64,000 nt of DNA from Deltaproteobacteria bacterium (GTDB lineage Bacteria; Myxococcota; Myxococcia; Myxococcales; Anaeromyxobacteraceae), in assembly GCA_016214955.1 (NCBI GenBank), contig JACRMN010000030.1:19325-83324 (forward strand), written 5' to 3'. Numbering within the stretch: position 1 is the first letter of the stretch; each line of letters opens with the position of its first letter. Both the position numbers and the translations under genes were made by a program. Below, in pieces: positions 54,278 through 64,000 of this stretch. The notes beneath the pieces are model-generated. The model saw only the letters and a list, made by a program, of their open reading frames with translations. It was not told the origin of the DNA and made no database searches.

Positions 54278-54844
54278 TTAAGTCGCCCCGTTAGCCCATC
54301 GGCGAATGCTCCTTGTTGCTCGCGCCATGCTGGCCTCCCAGGCGCGCACGGTTGCGAGTGCGGGGTCTTCTTCGCCGACCCTCTTCCCGGCGCGCTTTGC
54401 GACTCCAGCTACACGGGCGATGACCGCGGCGAGGCGGCCACTGACCGGCACGCCGCGCGTCAGGCCACGCAGAGCCAGGAGCAACGCGAACCGCTCATCC
54501 TCCGGCTTGGTCGCGAGTCTGCGCCGCAGATCGCCGCGGCCGGGCCCCGGGTGCTCAAGTTCGTCTATCAAGTGCTGTAGTTCCTCGGCGAGGCCGCCAC
54601 TGGCCCCGTCGAGAACCTTGCGGGCGTCCCGGGCGCGCTGCCGTCGCTGCTTCTCCGGGGGCGGAACGCTTCTCAGTTCGCCCCGCTCCCTGAGCCACTG
54701 GTGTCCCCACCACTCCCAAAGGAAGTCTCCGGCGAATGCCTGAACGTGCTCATCGACCGAATCCAGGTAGGCCGCCGCCGCCTCGCGCGAGCGAATGGCC
54801 CTCTCTGCTCCCAAGGGCTCATCTGGCCTGATATCCTTCTTCAT
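54278..54844 (-). CDS. Element-encoded protein of unknown function (188 aa)
   Basis: 188 residues from the ATG at 54844 with GGAGG upstream. Charged, mostly helical: SREAAAAYLDSVDEHVQAFA, FLWEWWGHQWLRERGELRSV, SGGLAEELQHLIDELEHP. No membrane segment or known catalytic motif. It lies between the integrase and the XRE-like regulator, a position often used by satellites for accessory or interference genes, but no function can be assigned. Confidence 0.62.
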   Translation of the reverse strand: MKKDIRPDEPLGAERAIRSREAAAAYLDSVDEHVQAFAGDFLWEWWGHQWLRERGELRSVPPPEKQRRQRARDARKVLDGASGGLAEELQHLIDELEHPGPGRGDLRRRLATKPEDERFALLLALRGLTRGVPVSGRLAAVIARVAGVAKRAGKRVGEEDPALATVRAWEASMARATRSIRRWANGAT

Positions 54845-54913
54845 GTCTGGCCGCCTCCATTGCGGCTCGACCACGGGGACGGGCGCTTGCCGGCGCGCCG
54901 TCCCTTTCGATTG

Positions 54914-56023
54914 CTAGATCGTCGTCGGGATCTTCGGGCTCACGGCGAGGGACGAGTAGAACTTCTTGGTGGTGGCGATCGAGCGGTGGCCGAGGAAGCT
55001 CGACACGGCCGCCAGGTTGCCGGTGACCTCCACCGCCAGCGTCGCGGTGGTGTGCCTCATCATGGCCGGCGTGAACGCCGGGATCCCGATCTTGCCGTCG
55101 GGCCGCTTCACGGCCTTGCACGCGGCCTTGACCGCGCGGTCGTACCACTCGCGCGAGAACGAGCCGTGCTTGAGCAGGGTCTTCGCCGCCTTCAGCACCT
55201 CGGCAGTGACGGCGGTTCGGTGCGGCACGCCAGACTTATGGAGCGGGCAGACCAGCACCCCGGCCGCGCCGTTCTCGGCAGCGACGGTCTTGGGCATGGG
55301 CTCGATGGTCCCTCCGGCTGCGAACCGAAGCACCTCGGTGGTGTGCCATCCGGTGCCGGCCTGAACGGTCAGGGCCTCACGCCAGGGCGAGGTCAGGTGC
55401 TCCACCACCAGGAAGATGTGGTCCCGCGGGATCGCCTTCGAGCGCTTCTCCTGCGCCGGCCTGGCCTTCGGAGCGGGGAGGGTGCCGAAGGTGGGATCGT
55501 CCGCCGCCCGGAGTACGTGCTTCTCCTTCCGAAGCCAGCCGTAGAACGCCTTGAGCACGCGGATCCGGGTGCCGCGGTCGGTCGCCTTGTCCAGGGCCGG
55601 ATCGATGTGGTCCACCAACGTGGCCCGGCGGAGGTTCACGCCGCGGAGCTCGGTGGCCCACCAGGCGAGGGCGTTGCGCTGTTTCCCCACCCACGCCTCG
55701 GTGTTCTCCTTCCCGCGAAGGCTCCACTTGAGGAATTCGCGCACCAACTTCGGCACGCCCTCCGCGTCCGGGTCGGCATCGAGGTAGATGGGCGCCTCCG
55801 CGGGGTCGCCCTCGGGCCGGTAGCGATCGGGGTCCTTCTCGAACTTCTCGAGGTGCACGATCGCGGCCGCCAGCGAGCGGCACCCCGTGCTGCGCTCGTA
55901 GGTGTGGCCGCCGATGGTCTTGCGGATGTGGTAGGTCAGCGTCCCGTCGGGCTCCCGCCACGCCCGCCCACCGCGCCAGCCTTCAACCTTCACCCACCGT
56001 CCCGGTCGCTTTGGTCTCGCCAT
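54914..56023 (-). CDS. Tyrosine recombinase (integrase) with altered catalytic residues
   Basis: 369 residues from the ATG at 56023. N-terminal arm/core-binding region to about 200, catalytic domain 200-369. Visible residues: K263 (CPLHKSGVPHRT), R323 in FTPAMMRHTTATLA, H346 (SFLGHRSIATT) and the nucleophile Y356 (KKFYSSL). The usual TGxR-xxE is TGWHTTE, with H227 where the first catalytic Arg is expected, and A320 stands where H of HxxR is expected. It lies 97 bases from the right repeat and faces away from it, as integrases of tRNA elements commonly do. Confidence 0.9.
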   Translation of the reverse strand: MARPKRPGRWVKVEGWRGGRAWREPDGTLTYHIRKTIGGHTYERSTGCRSLAAAIVHLEKFEKDPDRYRPEGDPAEAPIYLDADPDAEGVPKLVREFLKWSLRGKENTEAWVGKQRNALAWWATELRGVNLRRATLVDHIDPALDKATDRGTRIRVLKAFYGWLRKEKHVLRAADDPTFGTLPAPKARPAQEKRSKAIPRDHIFLVVEHLTSPWREALTVQAGTGWHTTEVLRFAAGGTIEPMPKTVAAENGAAGVLVCPLHKSGVPHRTAVTAEVLKAAKTLLKHGSFSREWYDRAVKAACKAVKRPDGKIGIPAFTPAMMRHTTATLAVEVTGNLAAVSSFLGHRSIATTKKFYSSLAVSPKIPTTI

Positions 56024-56034
56024 GCCGGCCCCCC

Positions 56035-56052
56035 TTGGGAATGGCCTGGGAA
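56035..56052 (+). promoter_or_regulatory. Candidate integrase arm-type sites, right end
   Basis: TTGGGAATGG at 56035-56044 repeats exactly the 10-mer at 46384; a second TGGGAA at 56047-56052 lies 11 bases on (GGGAA to GGGAA). It lies just upstream of the integrase start, so binding there could also autoregulate the integrase. Confidence 0.5.
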
Positions 56053-56119
56053 CGACGAAAGCACTTCCCGACCCCGGGCACAAGGCCCAGGGTGGAAAGT
56101 GTCTTATTTACTGATGATT

Positions 56120-56165
56120 CTGGTGGTGAGGGGGAGAATCGAACTCCCGACCTAGGGATTATGAG
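56120..56165. repeat. Right attachment site (46-bp core within tRNA-Met)
   Basis: The 46-bp copy identical to 46253-46298 coincides with the 3' part of the tRNA-Met gene from the anticodon loop on. The AT-rich stretch just inside (56100-56119) borders it. The tRNA stays functional after integration because the element supplies this sequence. Confidence 0.92.
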
Positions 56166-56197
56166 ACCCTCGCTCTAGCCGTCTGAGCTACCTCACC
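56121..56197 (-). tRNA. tRNA-Met (anticodon CAT)
   Basis: 77 bases including encoded CCA. Acceptor GGTGAGG/CCTCACC with A73, D arm GCTC...GAGC, anticodon loop CTCATAA with stem AGGGT/TCCCT (T-T at 31-39), and T arm GGGAG-TTCGATT-CTCCC. It is the integration target of the element to its left. Confidence 0.93.
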
Positions 56198-56404
56198 GTT
56201 TCCGTCCGACCCCGCTCGCCGCCGTCTTTGCTGCACTTTACCGCAGGGCGGCTGCGCCGGGAGCGGCCTTATAGGCCGCGCGGAAAAGGCTGTCAACGCA
56301 GGGATTCCGCGCGCGGCGCCCCTCGCCGGCCGGCGGGGAGCTACCGCCGGGCCCTCCGCCGCGCTAAAGCTTCCAGACCCGCCCCAAGGGATGGAGAGAG
56401 CACC

Positions 56405-58177
<1,773 letters not shown>

Positions 58178-58189
58178 GCCGCGACCGGC

Positions 58190-58948
58190 GTGGCCGGCTG
58201 GTTCGGGGAGCTGTACCGGGAGACCACCGAGCCGCTGCTCGGGCCGCGCCTGACGCTTCTCGAGGCGGAGGTGATCGCCTCGCTCCTGGGGCTCCGGCCC
58301 GGCGAGCGGGTGCTGGACGCGGGCTGCGGCAGCGGCAGGCACCTTCGGGCGCTGCGCGGGCGGCGGCTCGAGCTCTGGGGGGTGGACGCGGACGAGCGGA
58401 GCCTGCGGGCCGCGGCATCGACCCCGACCCCGACCTCGACCCCGAAGCACGGACCCCGCCGTTCCCCCTTTCTCGTCCGCGCCGACCTGCGCGCGCTGCC
58501 GTTCCCGGGCGTCTTCGACGCCGCCTACGCCTGGTACTCGTCGCTCTTCCTCTTCGACGAGGCCGGCAACCGGAACGTGCTGGCAGGGCTGGGGCGGGTG
58601 CTGCGGCCCGGCGGGCGGCTCCTGGTCCAGCACGCCAACCCGTTCCGGCTGGCGCGGGAGCCGGTGGCCCGGACGGCCCGGGCGCTGCCGGGCGGCGGCG
58701 AGGTGGAGGAGGAGAGCCGGTACGACCCGGCCAGCGGCGTGGAGATGCTGCACCGCACGATGCGCCGGCAGGGCAGGGTGTTGGCGGGGGAGGTCCGATT
58801 GCGGTACTACAGGCCAACCGAATGGGAGGCGCTGGCGGCCGGGGCGGGACTCACGCTCCGCTCGCTCGGCTCCACCGGGCCCGGTGCCGCCGCGCCCTTC
58901 ACCGAGGAAGCCCTCGACCTCATCGCCGTCTTGGAGAAGCCGACATGA
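58190..58948 (+). CDS. SAM-dependent methyltransferase between the mutase subunits
   Basis: 252 residues, GTG start 12 bases after the mutase gene. Motif I is [18 protein letters not shown], followed by [35 protein letters not shown] and [21 protein letters not shown] low-complexity insertion TPTPTSTP lies just after motif II, encoded by a hexamer-like repeat at about 58418-58446. The position between the two mutase subunits is unexpected; the substrate is unknown. It overlaps the B12 subunit gene by 4 bases. Confidence 0.82.
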   Translation: MAGWFGELYRETTEPLLGPRLTLLEAEVIASLLGLRPGERVLDAGCGSGRHLRALRGRRLELWGVDADERSLRAAASTPTPTSTPKHGPRRSPFLVRADLRALPFPGVFDAAYAWYSSLFLFDEAGNRNVLAGLGRVLRPGGRLLVQHANPFRLAREPVARTARALPGGGEVEEESRYDPASGVEMLHRTMRRQGRVLAGEVRLRYYRPTEWEALAAGAGLTLRSLGSTGPGAAAPFTEEALDLIAVLEKPT

Positions 58949-59361
58949 GCCAGAAGGACCGCACCCTCCGAATCCTCGTCGCCAAGCCGGGCCTCGACGG
59001 CCACGACCGCGGCGCCAAGATCATCGCCCGGGCGCTCCGCGACGCCGGCTTCGAGGTCATATACACCGGCCTGCACCAGACGCCGGAGATGATCGTCGCC
59101 GCCGCCCTGCAGGAGGACGTGGACGCGGTGGGGCTCTCCATCATGTCCGGCGCCCACATGACCCTCTTCCCGGCGGTCATCGATCTCCTCAAGGAGAAGA
59201 GCGCCACCGACGTCACCGTCTTCGGCGGCGGCATCATCCCGCAGGACGACGTGCCCAGGCTGAAGAGCCTGGGGACCGCGGAGGTCTTCCTCCCCGGCTC
59301 CACCACCCAGGCCATCATCGACTGGATCCGGGCCAACGTCCGGCCGCGCGCCGCCGCCTAG
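58945..59361 (+). CDS. Cobalamin-binding small subunit of the acyl-CoA mutase
   Basis: 138 residues. The B12 motif D-x-H-x-x-G is in [20 protein letters not shown] (the His coordinates cobalt), with the S-x-L and GG loops in [14 protein letters not shown] and [17 protein letters not shown]. It completes the two-subunit mutase with the gene at 56405. The ATG overlaps the stop of the methyltransferase (ATGA). Confidence 0.94.
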   Translation: MSQKDRTLRILVAKPGLDGHDRGAKIIARALRDAGFEVIYTGLHQTPEMIVAAALQEDVDAVGLSIMSGAHMTLFPAVIDLLKEKSATDVTVFGGGIIPQDDVPRLKSLGTAEVFLPGSTTQAIIDWIRANVRPRAAA

Positions 59362-59394
59362 GCGCCGGAGCCGCCCGGCCGCTAGGATCCGGCC

Positions 59395-60327
59395 ATGCCA
59401 GCGCCCGTCACCGTCTACGAGGTGGGCCCTCGCGACGGCCTGCAGAACGAGGCTCGCCAGGTCCCGTCCGAGGGGAAGCTGCGCCTGCTGCGGGCGCTGG
59501 CCGAGGCGGGGCTCTCCCGCGTCGAGGCCACCAGCTTCGTCTCCCCGAAGTGGATCCCGCAGCTCGCCGACGCCGACCAGGTGGTGGCAGCGCTGCCGCC
59601 CGGCCCGGCCTACGCGGTGCTGGTGCCCAACGACAAGGGGCTGGCGCGGCTGCTGGCCGCCCTCGACGCCCGGCCTGCCGGCGGGCCGCGGGTGGACGCG
59701 GCGGTGTTCCTCTCCGCCTCGGAGAGCCACAACCGCAGGAACGTCAACAAGGGCGTGGACGAGACCCTGGCTGCCTTCGAGCCGGTCGTCGGACCGGCGC
59801 GGGCCCGCGGCCTGCGGGTCCGCGGCTACGTCTCCACGGCCTTCGGCTGCCCCTACGAGGGCAAGGTGGATCCGGCAAGGGTGGTCTCGGTGGCGGAGCG
59901 GCTCCTGGCCCTGGGCTGCGAGCAGATCTCCCTCGGTGACACCATCGGGGTGGGCACGCCCGACCAGGTGCGGCGGCTCCTCGACCTCCTGCGGCCGAGG
60001 GTGCGGCTCGAGCAGGTGGCCCTCCACATGCACGACACCCGCGGCACCGCCCTGGCCAACGTCCTCGCCGGCCTGGAGGGCGGGGTGACCACCTTCGACT
60101 CCTCGGTGGGCGGGCTGGGCGGCTGCCCCTACGCCCCCGGCGCCTCCGGGAACCTGGCCACCGAGGACCTGGTCTACATGCTGCGCGGCATGGGCCACGA
60201 GACAGGCGTGGACTTCGACAGGCTGCTCCTGGCCGGTAGCCTGGCCGAGGAGCTGGTCGGGCACCCGCTGCCGGGCAAGGCCCTGCAGGCGGAGCGGGCC
60301 GCCCGGGTCGCCGGCCGCGTGCAATAA
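59395..60327 (+). CDS. Hydroxymethylglutaryl-CoA lyase
   Basis: 310 residues. HMGL-type TIM barrel: VYEVGPRDGLQNEARQVPSE at the N-terminus, RVEATSFVSPKWIPQLADAD, SLGDTIGVGTPDQVRR, the metal ligand pair in LHMHDTRGTALAN and the catalytic Cys loop GGLGGCPYAPGASGNLATED. Splits HMG-CoA into acetyl-CoA and acetoacetate, the last step of leucine breakdown. It heads a block with hydratase, carboxylase and dehydrogenase. Confidence 0.94.
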   Translation: MPAPVTVYEVGPRDGLQNEARQVPSEGKLRLLRALAEAGLSRVEATSFVSPKWIPQLADADQVVAALPPGPAYAVLVPNDKGLARLLAALDARPAGGPRVDAAVFLSASESHNRRNVNKGVDETLAAFEPVVGPARARGLRVRGYVSTAFGCPYEGKVDPARVVSVAERLLALGCEQISLGDTIGVGTPDQVRRLLDLLRPRVRLEQVALHMHDTRGTALANVLAGLEGGVTTFDSSVGGLGGCPYAPGASGNLATEDLVYMLRGMGHETGVDFDRLLLAGSLAEELVGHPLPGKALQAERAARVAGRVQ

Positions 60328-60386
60328 ACTGCTGTTCCGACGCGCGGGACTTCCCCCCAGGGACCAGATGAGCTAAGAACGGTGGC

Positions 60387-60415
60387 GCTTTCCGCGAACC
60401 GTGGCGCAGTATACT
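60387..60415 (+). promoter_or_regulatory. Possible promoter before the enoyl-CoA hydratase gene
   Basis: A good -10 element TATACT (60410-60415) lies 28 bases upstream of the chosen GTG. The -35 position (about 60387-60392, GCTTTC) is poor. If the -10 is genuine, a start at GTG 60401 would be excluded. Confidence 0.35.
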
Positions 60416-60442
60416 GCCCAACCGCGCATTCGGGAGTCTCCG

Positions 60443-61216
<774 letters not shown>

Positions 61217-61218
61217 GC

Positions 61219-62754
61219 ATGGCCGACGGGCCCGACGAGCTGCTGGAGCGGGAGCTGGAGCGCATCCGCAAGGGCGGCGCCGAGAAGTACCACCAGAAGA
61301 ACCGCGAGTCGGGCAAGCTCTTCGCCCGCGACCGGCTGAGCCTCCTGCTCGACGAGGGCTCCTTCGTCGAGGACGGAGCCATGGCCAACTCCCTCGACCC
61401 GGAGCTCCCCGCCGACGGCGTGGTCACCGGCATGGGCACCATCGGCGGCCGGCCGGTGTGCGTCATGGCCAACGACTCCACCGTCAAGGCCGGCAGCTGG
61501 GGCAAGCGCACGGTGGAGAAGATCGTGCGCATCCAGGAGGTGGCGGCCACCCAGAAGCTGCCGATGTTCTACCTGGTGGACTCGGCCGGGGCCCGCATCA
61601 CCGACCAGATCGAGATGTTCCCGGGCCGCCGCGGCGCCGGGCGCATCTTCTGGAACGAGGTGCAGCTCTCCGGCGTGGTGCCGCAGATCTGCCTCCTCTT
61701 CGGCCCCTCGGCCGCCGGCGGCGCCTACATCCCGGCCTTCTGCGACGTGATCTTCATGGTGGAGGGCAACGCCTCCATGTACCTGGGCTCGCCGCGCATG
61801 GCCGAGATGGTCATCGGCGAGAAGGTGACGCTGGAGGAGCTGGGCGGGGCGCGGATGCACTGCTCGGTCTCGGGCTGCGCCGACTTCCTCTGCAAGACCG
61901 AGGAGGAGGCCATCGGCCAGGCCCGCGCCTGGTTCGGCTACTTCCCGCGCAACCACCGCGAGCTGCCGCCCCTGGCGCCGCCCCGGGCGCAGCGCCCCGG
62001 GCCGAAGAGCGTCGAGGACACCATCCCGCTCGACCAGAACAGGCCCTACGACGTGCTGGAACTCATCGCCCACCTGGTGGACGAGGGCAGCTTCATCGAG
62101 GTGAAGAAGCTCTTCGCCGGCGAGATCGTCACCGGCCTGGCCCGCATCGAGGGGCGGCCGGTGGGCATCCTCGCCAACCAGCCCAAGGTGAAGGGCGGGG
62201 TGCTGTTCGTGGACTCGGCCGACAAGGCGGCCCGGTTCATCTGGCTCTGCGACGCCTTCCACATCCCGCTGCTCTACCTGGCCGACGTCCCCGGCTTCAT
62301 GATCGGCACCAAGGTGGAGCGGGCCGGCATCATCCGCGCCGGCGCCAAGATGATCAGCGCCGTCTCCGAGGCCACCGTGCCCCGCATCTCGGTGGTGGTG
62401 CGCAAGGCCTACGGCGCCGGGCTCTACGCCATGGCCGGGCCGGCCTTCGGTCCCTCCTGCTGCATCGCCCTGCCGCAGGCCATGATCGCGGTGATGGGGC
62501 CCGAGGCGGCGGTCAACGCCGTCTACTTCAACAAGATCCAGGAGAAGCCCGAGGCGGAGCGCAAGGCCTACGTGAGCGCGCTGCGCGAGGAGTACCAGCG
62601 CGACATCGACATCCACAAGCTGGCGAGCGAGCTGGTCATCGACGCGGTGGTCCCGGGCAAGGCGCTGCGCGCCGAGCTGGCCCGCCGCTTCCGCTTCTAC
62701 TCAGACGGTTACGAGGTCCCCGCCACCCGCAAGCGCGGTGTGCTGCCGGTATAG
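61219..62754 (+). CDS. Acyl-CoA carboxylase beta (carboxyltransferase) subunit
   Basis: 511 residues. Carboxyltransferase N- and C-domains: [52 protein letters not shown], and the second GG loop region [20 protein letters not shown]. It transfers CO2 from carboxybiotin to an acyl-CoA; context suggests propionyl- or 3-methylcrotonyl-CoA. The biotin-carboxylase (alpha) subunit is not in the window. It starts 2 bases after the hydratase stop. Confidence 0.9.
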   Translation: MADGPDELLERELERIRKGGAEKYHQKNRESGKLFARDRLSLLLDEGSFVEDGAMANSLDPELPADGVVTGMGTIGGRPVCVMANDSTVKAGSWGKRTVEKIVRIQEVAATQKLPMFYLVDSAGARITDQIEMFPGRRGAGRIFWNEVQLSGVVPQICLLFGPSAAGGAYIPAFCDVIFMVEGNASMYLGSPRMAEMVIGEKVTLEELGGARMHCSVSGCADFLCKTEEEAIGQARAWFGYFPRNHRELPPLAPPRAQRPGPKSVEDTIPLDQNRPYDVLELIAHLVDEGSFIEVKKLFAGEIVTGLARIEGRPVGILANQPKVKGGVLFVDSADKAARFIWLCDAFHIPLLYLADVPGFMIGTKVERAGIIRAGAKMISAVSEATVPRISVVVRKAYGAGLYAMAGPAFGPSCCIALPQAMIAVMGPEAAVNAVYFNKIQEKPEAERKAYVSALREEYQRDIDIHKLASELVIDAVVPGKALRAELARRFRFYSDGYEVPATRKRGVLPV

Positions 62755-62762
62755 GAGAGCCC

Positions 62763-63902
62763 ATGGACACCACCATCCCGGAGCACCTGCTCGAGGTCCA
62801 GCGCACCGTCCGCGACTTCTGCCTGGAGGAGGTGAAGCCTCACGCCGCCAGGTGGGACGCCGAGGAGCGCTTCCCCGCCGAGGTGGTGAAGAAGGTGGGA
62901 GAGCTGGGGCTGCTGGGGATGGTGGTGCCGGAGGAGTACGGCGGCACCGCCCTCGGGGCGCTGGGCATCGCCGTGGTGGTCGAGGAGATCGCCCGCTACG
63001 ACGGCTCGCTGGCCCTCACCGTCGCCAGCCACAACGGGCTGGGCACCAGCCACGTGCTGCGCTTCGGCAGCGAGGCGCTCCGGAAGAAGTACCTGCCGGC
63101 CCTGGCGGCCGGCGAGAAGCTGGCCGCCTGGGGGCTCACCGAGCCCGGCTCCGGCTCCGACGCCGCCGCGCTCCGCACCCGCGCCGAGAGGAAGGGCGAC
63201 CGCTGGATCCTCAACGGCACCAAGCTCTTCATCACCCAGGGCACGGTGGGCGAGGTCTTCGTGGTGCTGGCGGTCACCAGCCCCGAGAAGAGGCAGAAGG
63301 GCATCACCGCCTTCCTGCTGGAGAAGGGGATGAAGGGCTTCGCCCAGCGGCCCATCCACGGCAAGCTGGGGATGCGCTCCTCCGACACCGCCGAGCTGCA
63401 CCTCGAGGACGTGGAGGTGCCCGACGAGTGGCGGGTGGGGGAGGTCGACGCCGGCTTCGTCAACACCCTGCAGATCCTGGACAAGGGGCGCATCACCATC
63501 GGCGCCCTGGCCACCGGCCTGGCCCGCGGGGCGCTGGAGGAGGCCACCGCCTACGCCAAGGAGCGGCGCACCTTCGGCAAGGCCATCGCCGAGCACCAGG
63601 CCGTGGCCTTCATGCTGGCCGACATGGCCACCGAGACCGCCGCCGCCCGGATGCTCGTCCACCGGGCCGCGGTCCTGGCCGACCAGGGCAAGCCCTTCGG
63701 GCGCGAGGCGGCAATGGGCAAGCTCTTCGCCTCCGAGGCGGCGATGCGCGCCACCACCAAGGCCATCCAGATCCACGGCGGCAACGGCTACACCCGCGAC
63801 TACCCGGTGGAGCGGTACTTCCGCGACGCCAAGCTCTGCGAGATCGGCGAGGGCACGAGCGAGGTGCAGCGCATGGTCATCGCCCGAGAAGTGCTGCGCT
63901 GA
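62763..63902 (+). CDS. Acyl-CoA dehydrogenase
   Basis: 379 residues, standard length. Flavin/substrate motifs [20 protein letters not shown] and [18 protein letters not shown]; catalytic glutamate region [22 protein letters not shown]/CoA loop [20 protein letters not shown]. Likely oxidises isovaleryl- or another short branched acyl-CoA to the enoyl-CoA, matching the neighbouring hydratase, carboxylase and lyase. It starts 8 bases after the carboxylase. The last 98 bases of the window hold nothing recognisable. Confidence 0.92.
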   Translation: MDTTIPEHLLEVQRTVRDFCLEEVKPHAARWDAEERFPAEVVKKVGELGLLGMVVPEEYGGTALGALGIAVVVEEIARYDGSLALTVASHNGLGTSHVLRFGSEALRKKYLPALAAGEKLAAWGLTEPGSGSDAAALRTRAERKGDRWILNGTKLFITQGTVGEVFVVLAVTSPEKRQKGITAFLLEKGMKGFAQRPIHGKLGMRSSDTAELHLEDVEVPDEWRVGEVDAGFVNTLQILDKGRITIGALATGLARGALEEATAYAKERRTFGKAIAEHQAVAFMLADMATETAAARMLVHRAAVLADQGKPFGREAAMGKLFASEAAMRATTKAIQIHGGNGYTRDYPVERYFRDAKLCEIGEGTSEVQRMVIAREVLR

Positions 63903-64000
63903 TCCGGCTCGCTCGTCGCCTCGGGGCGAAGGCCCGTGGCGCGTGCGAGCAACGCCTTCAGGAGTGCGTAGCCGGGCGCGGCGAGCGCATCTGGAACAAC

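Larger units (their letters stand above)
46253..56165. mobile_element. Integrated phage satellite-like element in tRNA-Met
   Basis: About 9.9 kb between two copies of a 46-bp perfect repeat, one in the intact tRNA-Met at the right end and a displaced copy at the left. All intact genes inside are on the minus strand: integrase, unknown, XRE-like, HTH excisionase-like, two tiny genes, RepA-like helicase, HNH, HK97-type capsid, two unknowns, ClpP-type protease fusion, and two genes at the left end. There is no portal, terminase, tail or lysis gene. The layout resembles capsid-forming satellites (cf-PICI-like) rather than a complete prophage; a decayed prophage is the alternative. Confidence 0.88.

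Noticed and set aside
63903..64000. Start of another gene at the right edge
   Set aside because: No start codon with ribosome-binding site and no recognisable peptide in any frame of the last 98 bases.

Overview
The window is a very GC-rich (visibly about 70% or more), gene-dense bacterial chromosome with third-position G/C, frequent GTG starts and many 4-base stop/start overlaps. Gene content suggests a Myxococcota (deltaproteobacterial) organism, most like Anaeromyxobacter: an NtrC-type two-component pair, Roadblock/LC7 proteins, a Ser/Thr kinase with TPRs, a MinD-like ATPase, a split methylmalonyl-CoA mutase and a selenocysteine tRNA. The taxonomic call is inference from gene style, not from a marker gene.

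Layout. 1-9.7 kb: SMC-like ATPase tail, yraN, rsmI, an outer-membrane protein, a sigma-54 response regulator with its histidine kinase, a soluble lytic transglycosylase and an HNH protein. 9.7-15.7 kb: a MinD-like ATPase translationally coupled to a J-like/HTH protein, a CDGSH protein coupled to an RluD-type synthase, a methyltransferase and an ABC exporter. 15.8-24.6 kb: speA, dodecin, ilvD, a YbaK-type deacylase, a compact Roadblock / diiron beta-lactamase-fold / OmpA / Roadblock-like operon with a divergent Roadblock-like gene, and tRNA-Sec. 24.7-38.4 kb: a membrane hydroxylase, a HAD nucleotidase, an M16 peptidase pair, a complete Mla-type ABC/MCE lipid transport operon, TlpA, yacG, a 2-hydroxyacid dehydrogenase, a PHP phosphatase and a flippase-like membrane protein. 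38.5-46.2 kb: a MacAB-TolC efflux operon and a 1000-residue transmembrane kinase-TPR protein.

46,253-56,165 is an integrated mobile element of about 9.9 kb, bounded by a 46-bp perfect direct repeat that is the 3' part of the intact tRNA-Met at its right end. All its intact genes read leftwards: integrase, an unknown gene, an XRE repressor-like gene, an excisionase-like HTH, two tiny genes, a RepA-like helicase, an HNH endonuclease, an HK97-type major capsid protein, two unknown genes, and a ClpP-type prohead protease fused to carbohydrate-binding-like and tail-fibre-like domains; two unknown genes sit next to the left end. No portal, terminase, tail or lysis gene is recognisable. This looks like a capsid-encoding phage satellite that would depend on a helper phage, and is the most interesting part of the window.

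56.4-63.9 kb returns to the chromosome with acyl-CoA/branched-chain metabolism: large and B12-binding subunits of an acyl-CoA mutase (with a methyltransferase gene between them), HMG-CoA lyase, enoyl-CoA hydratase, acyl-CoA carboxylase beta subunit and acyl-CoA dehydrogenase, as expected for propionate and leucine/branched-chain acyl-CoA breakdown.
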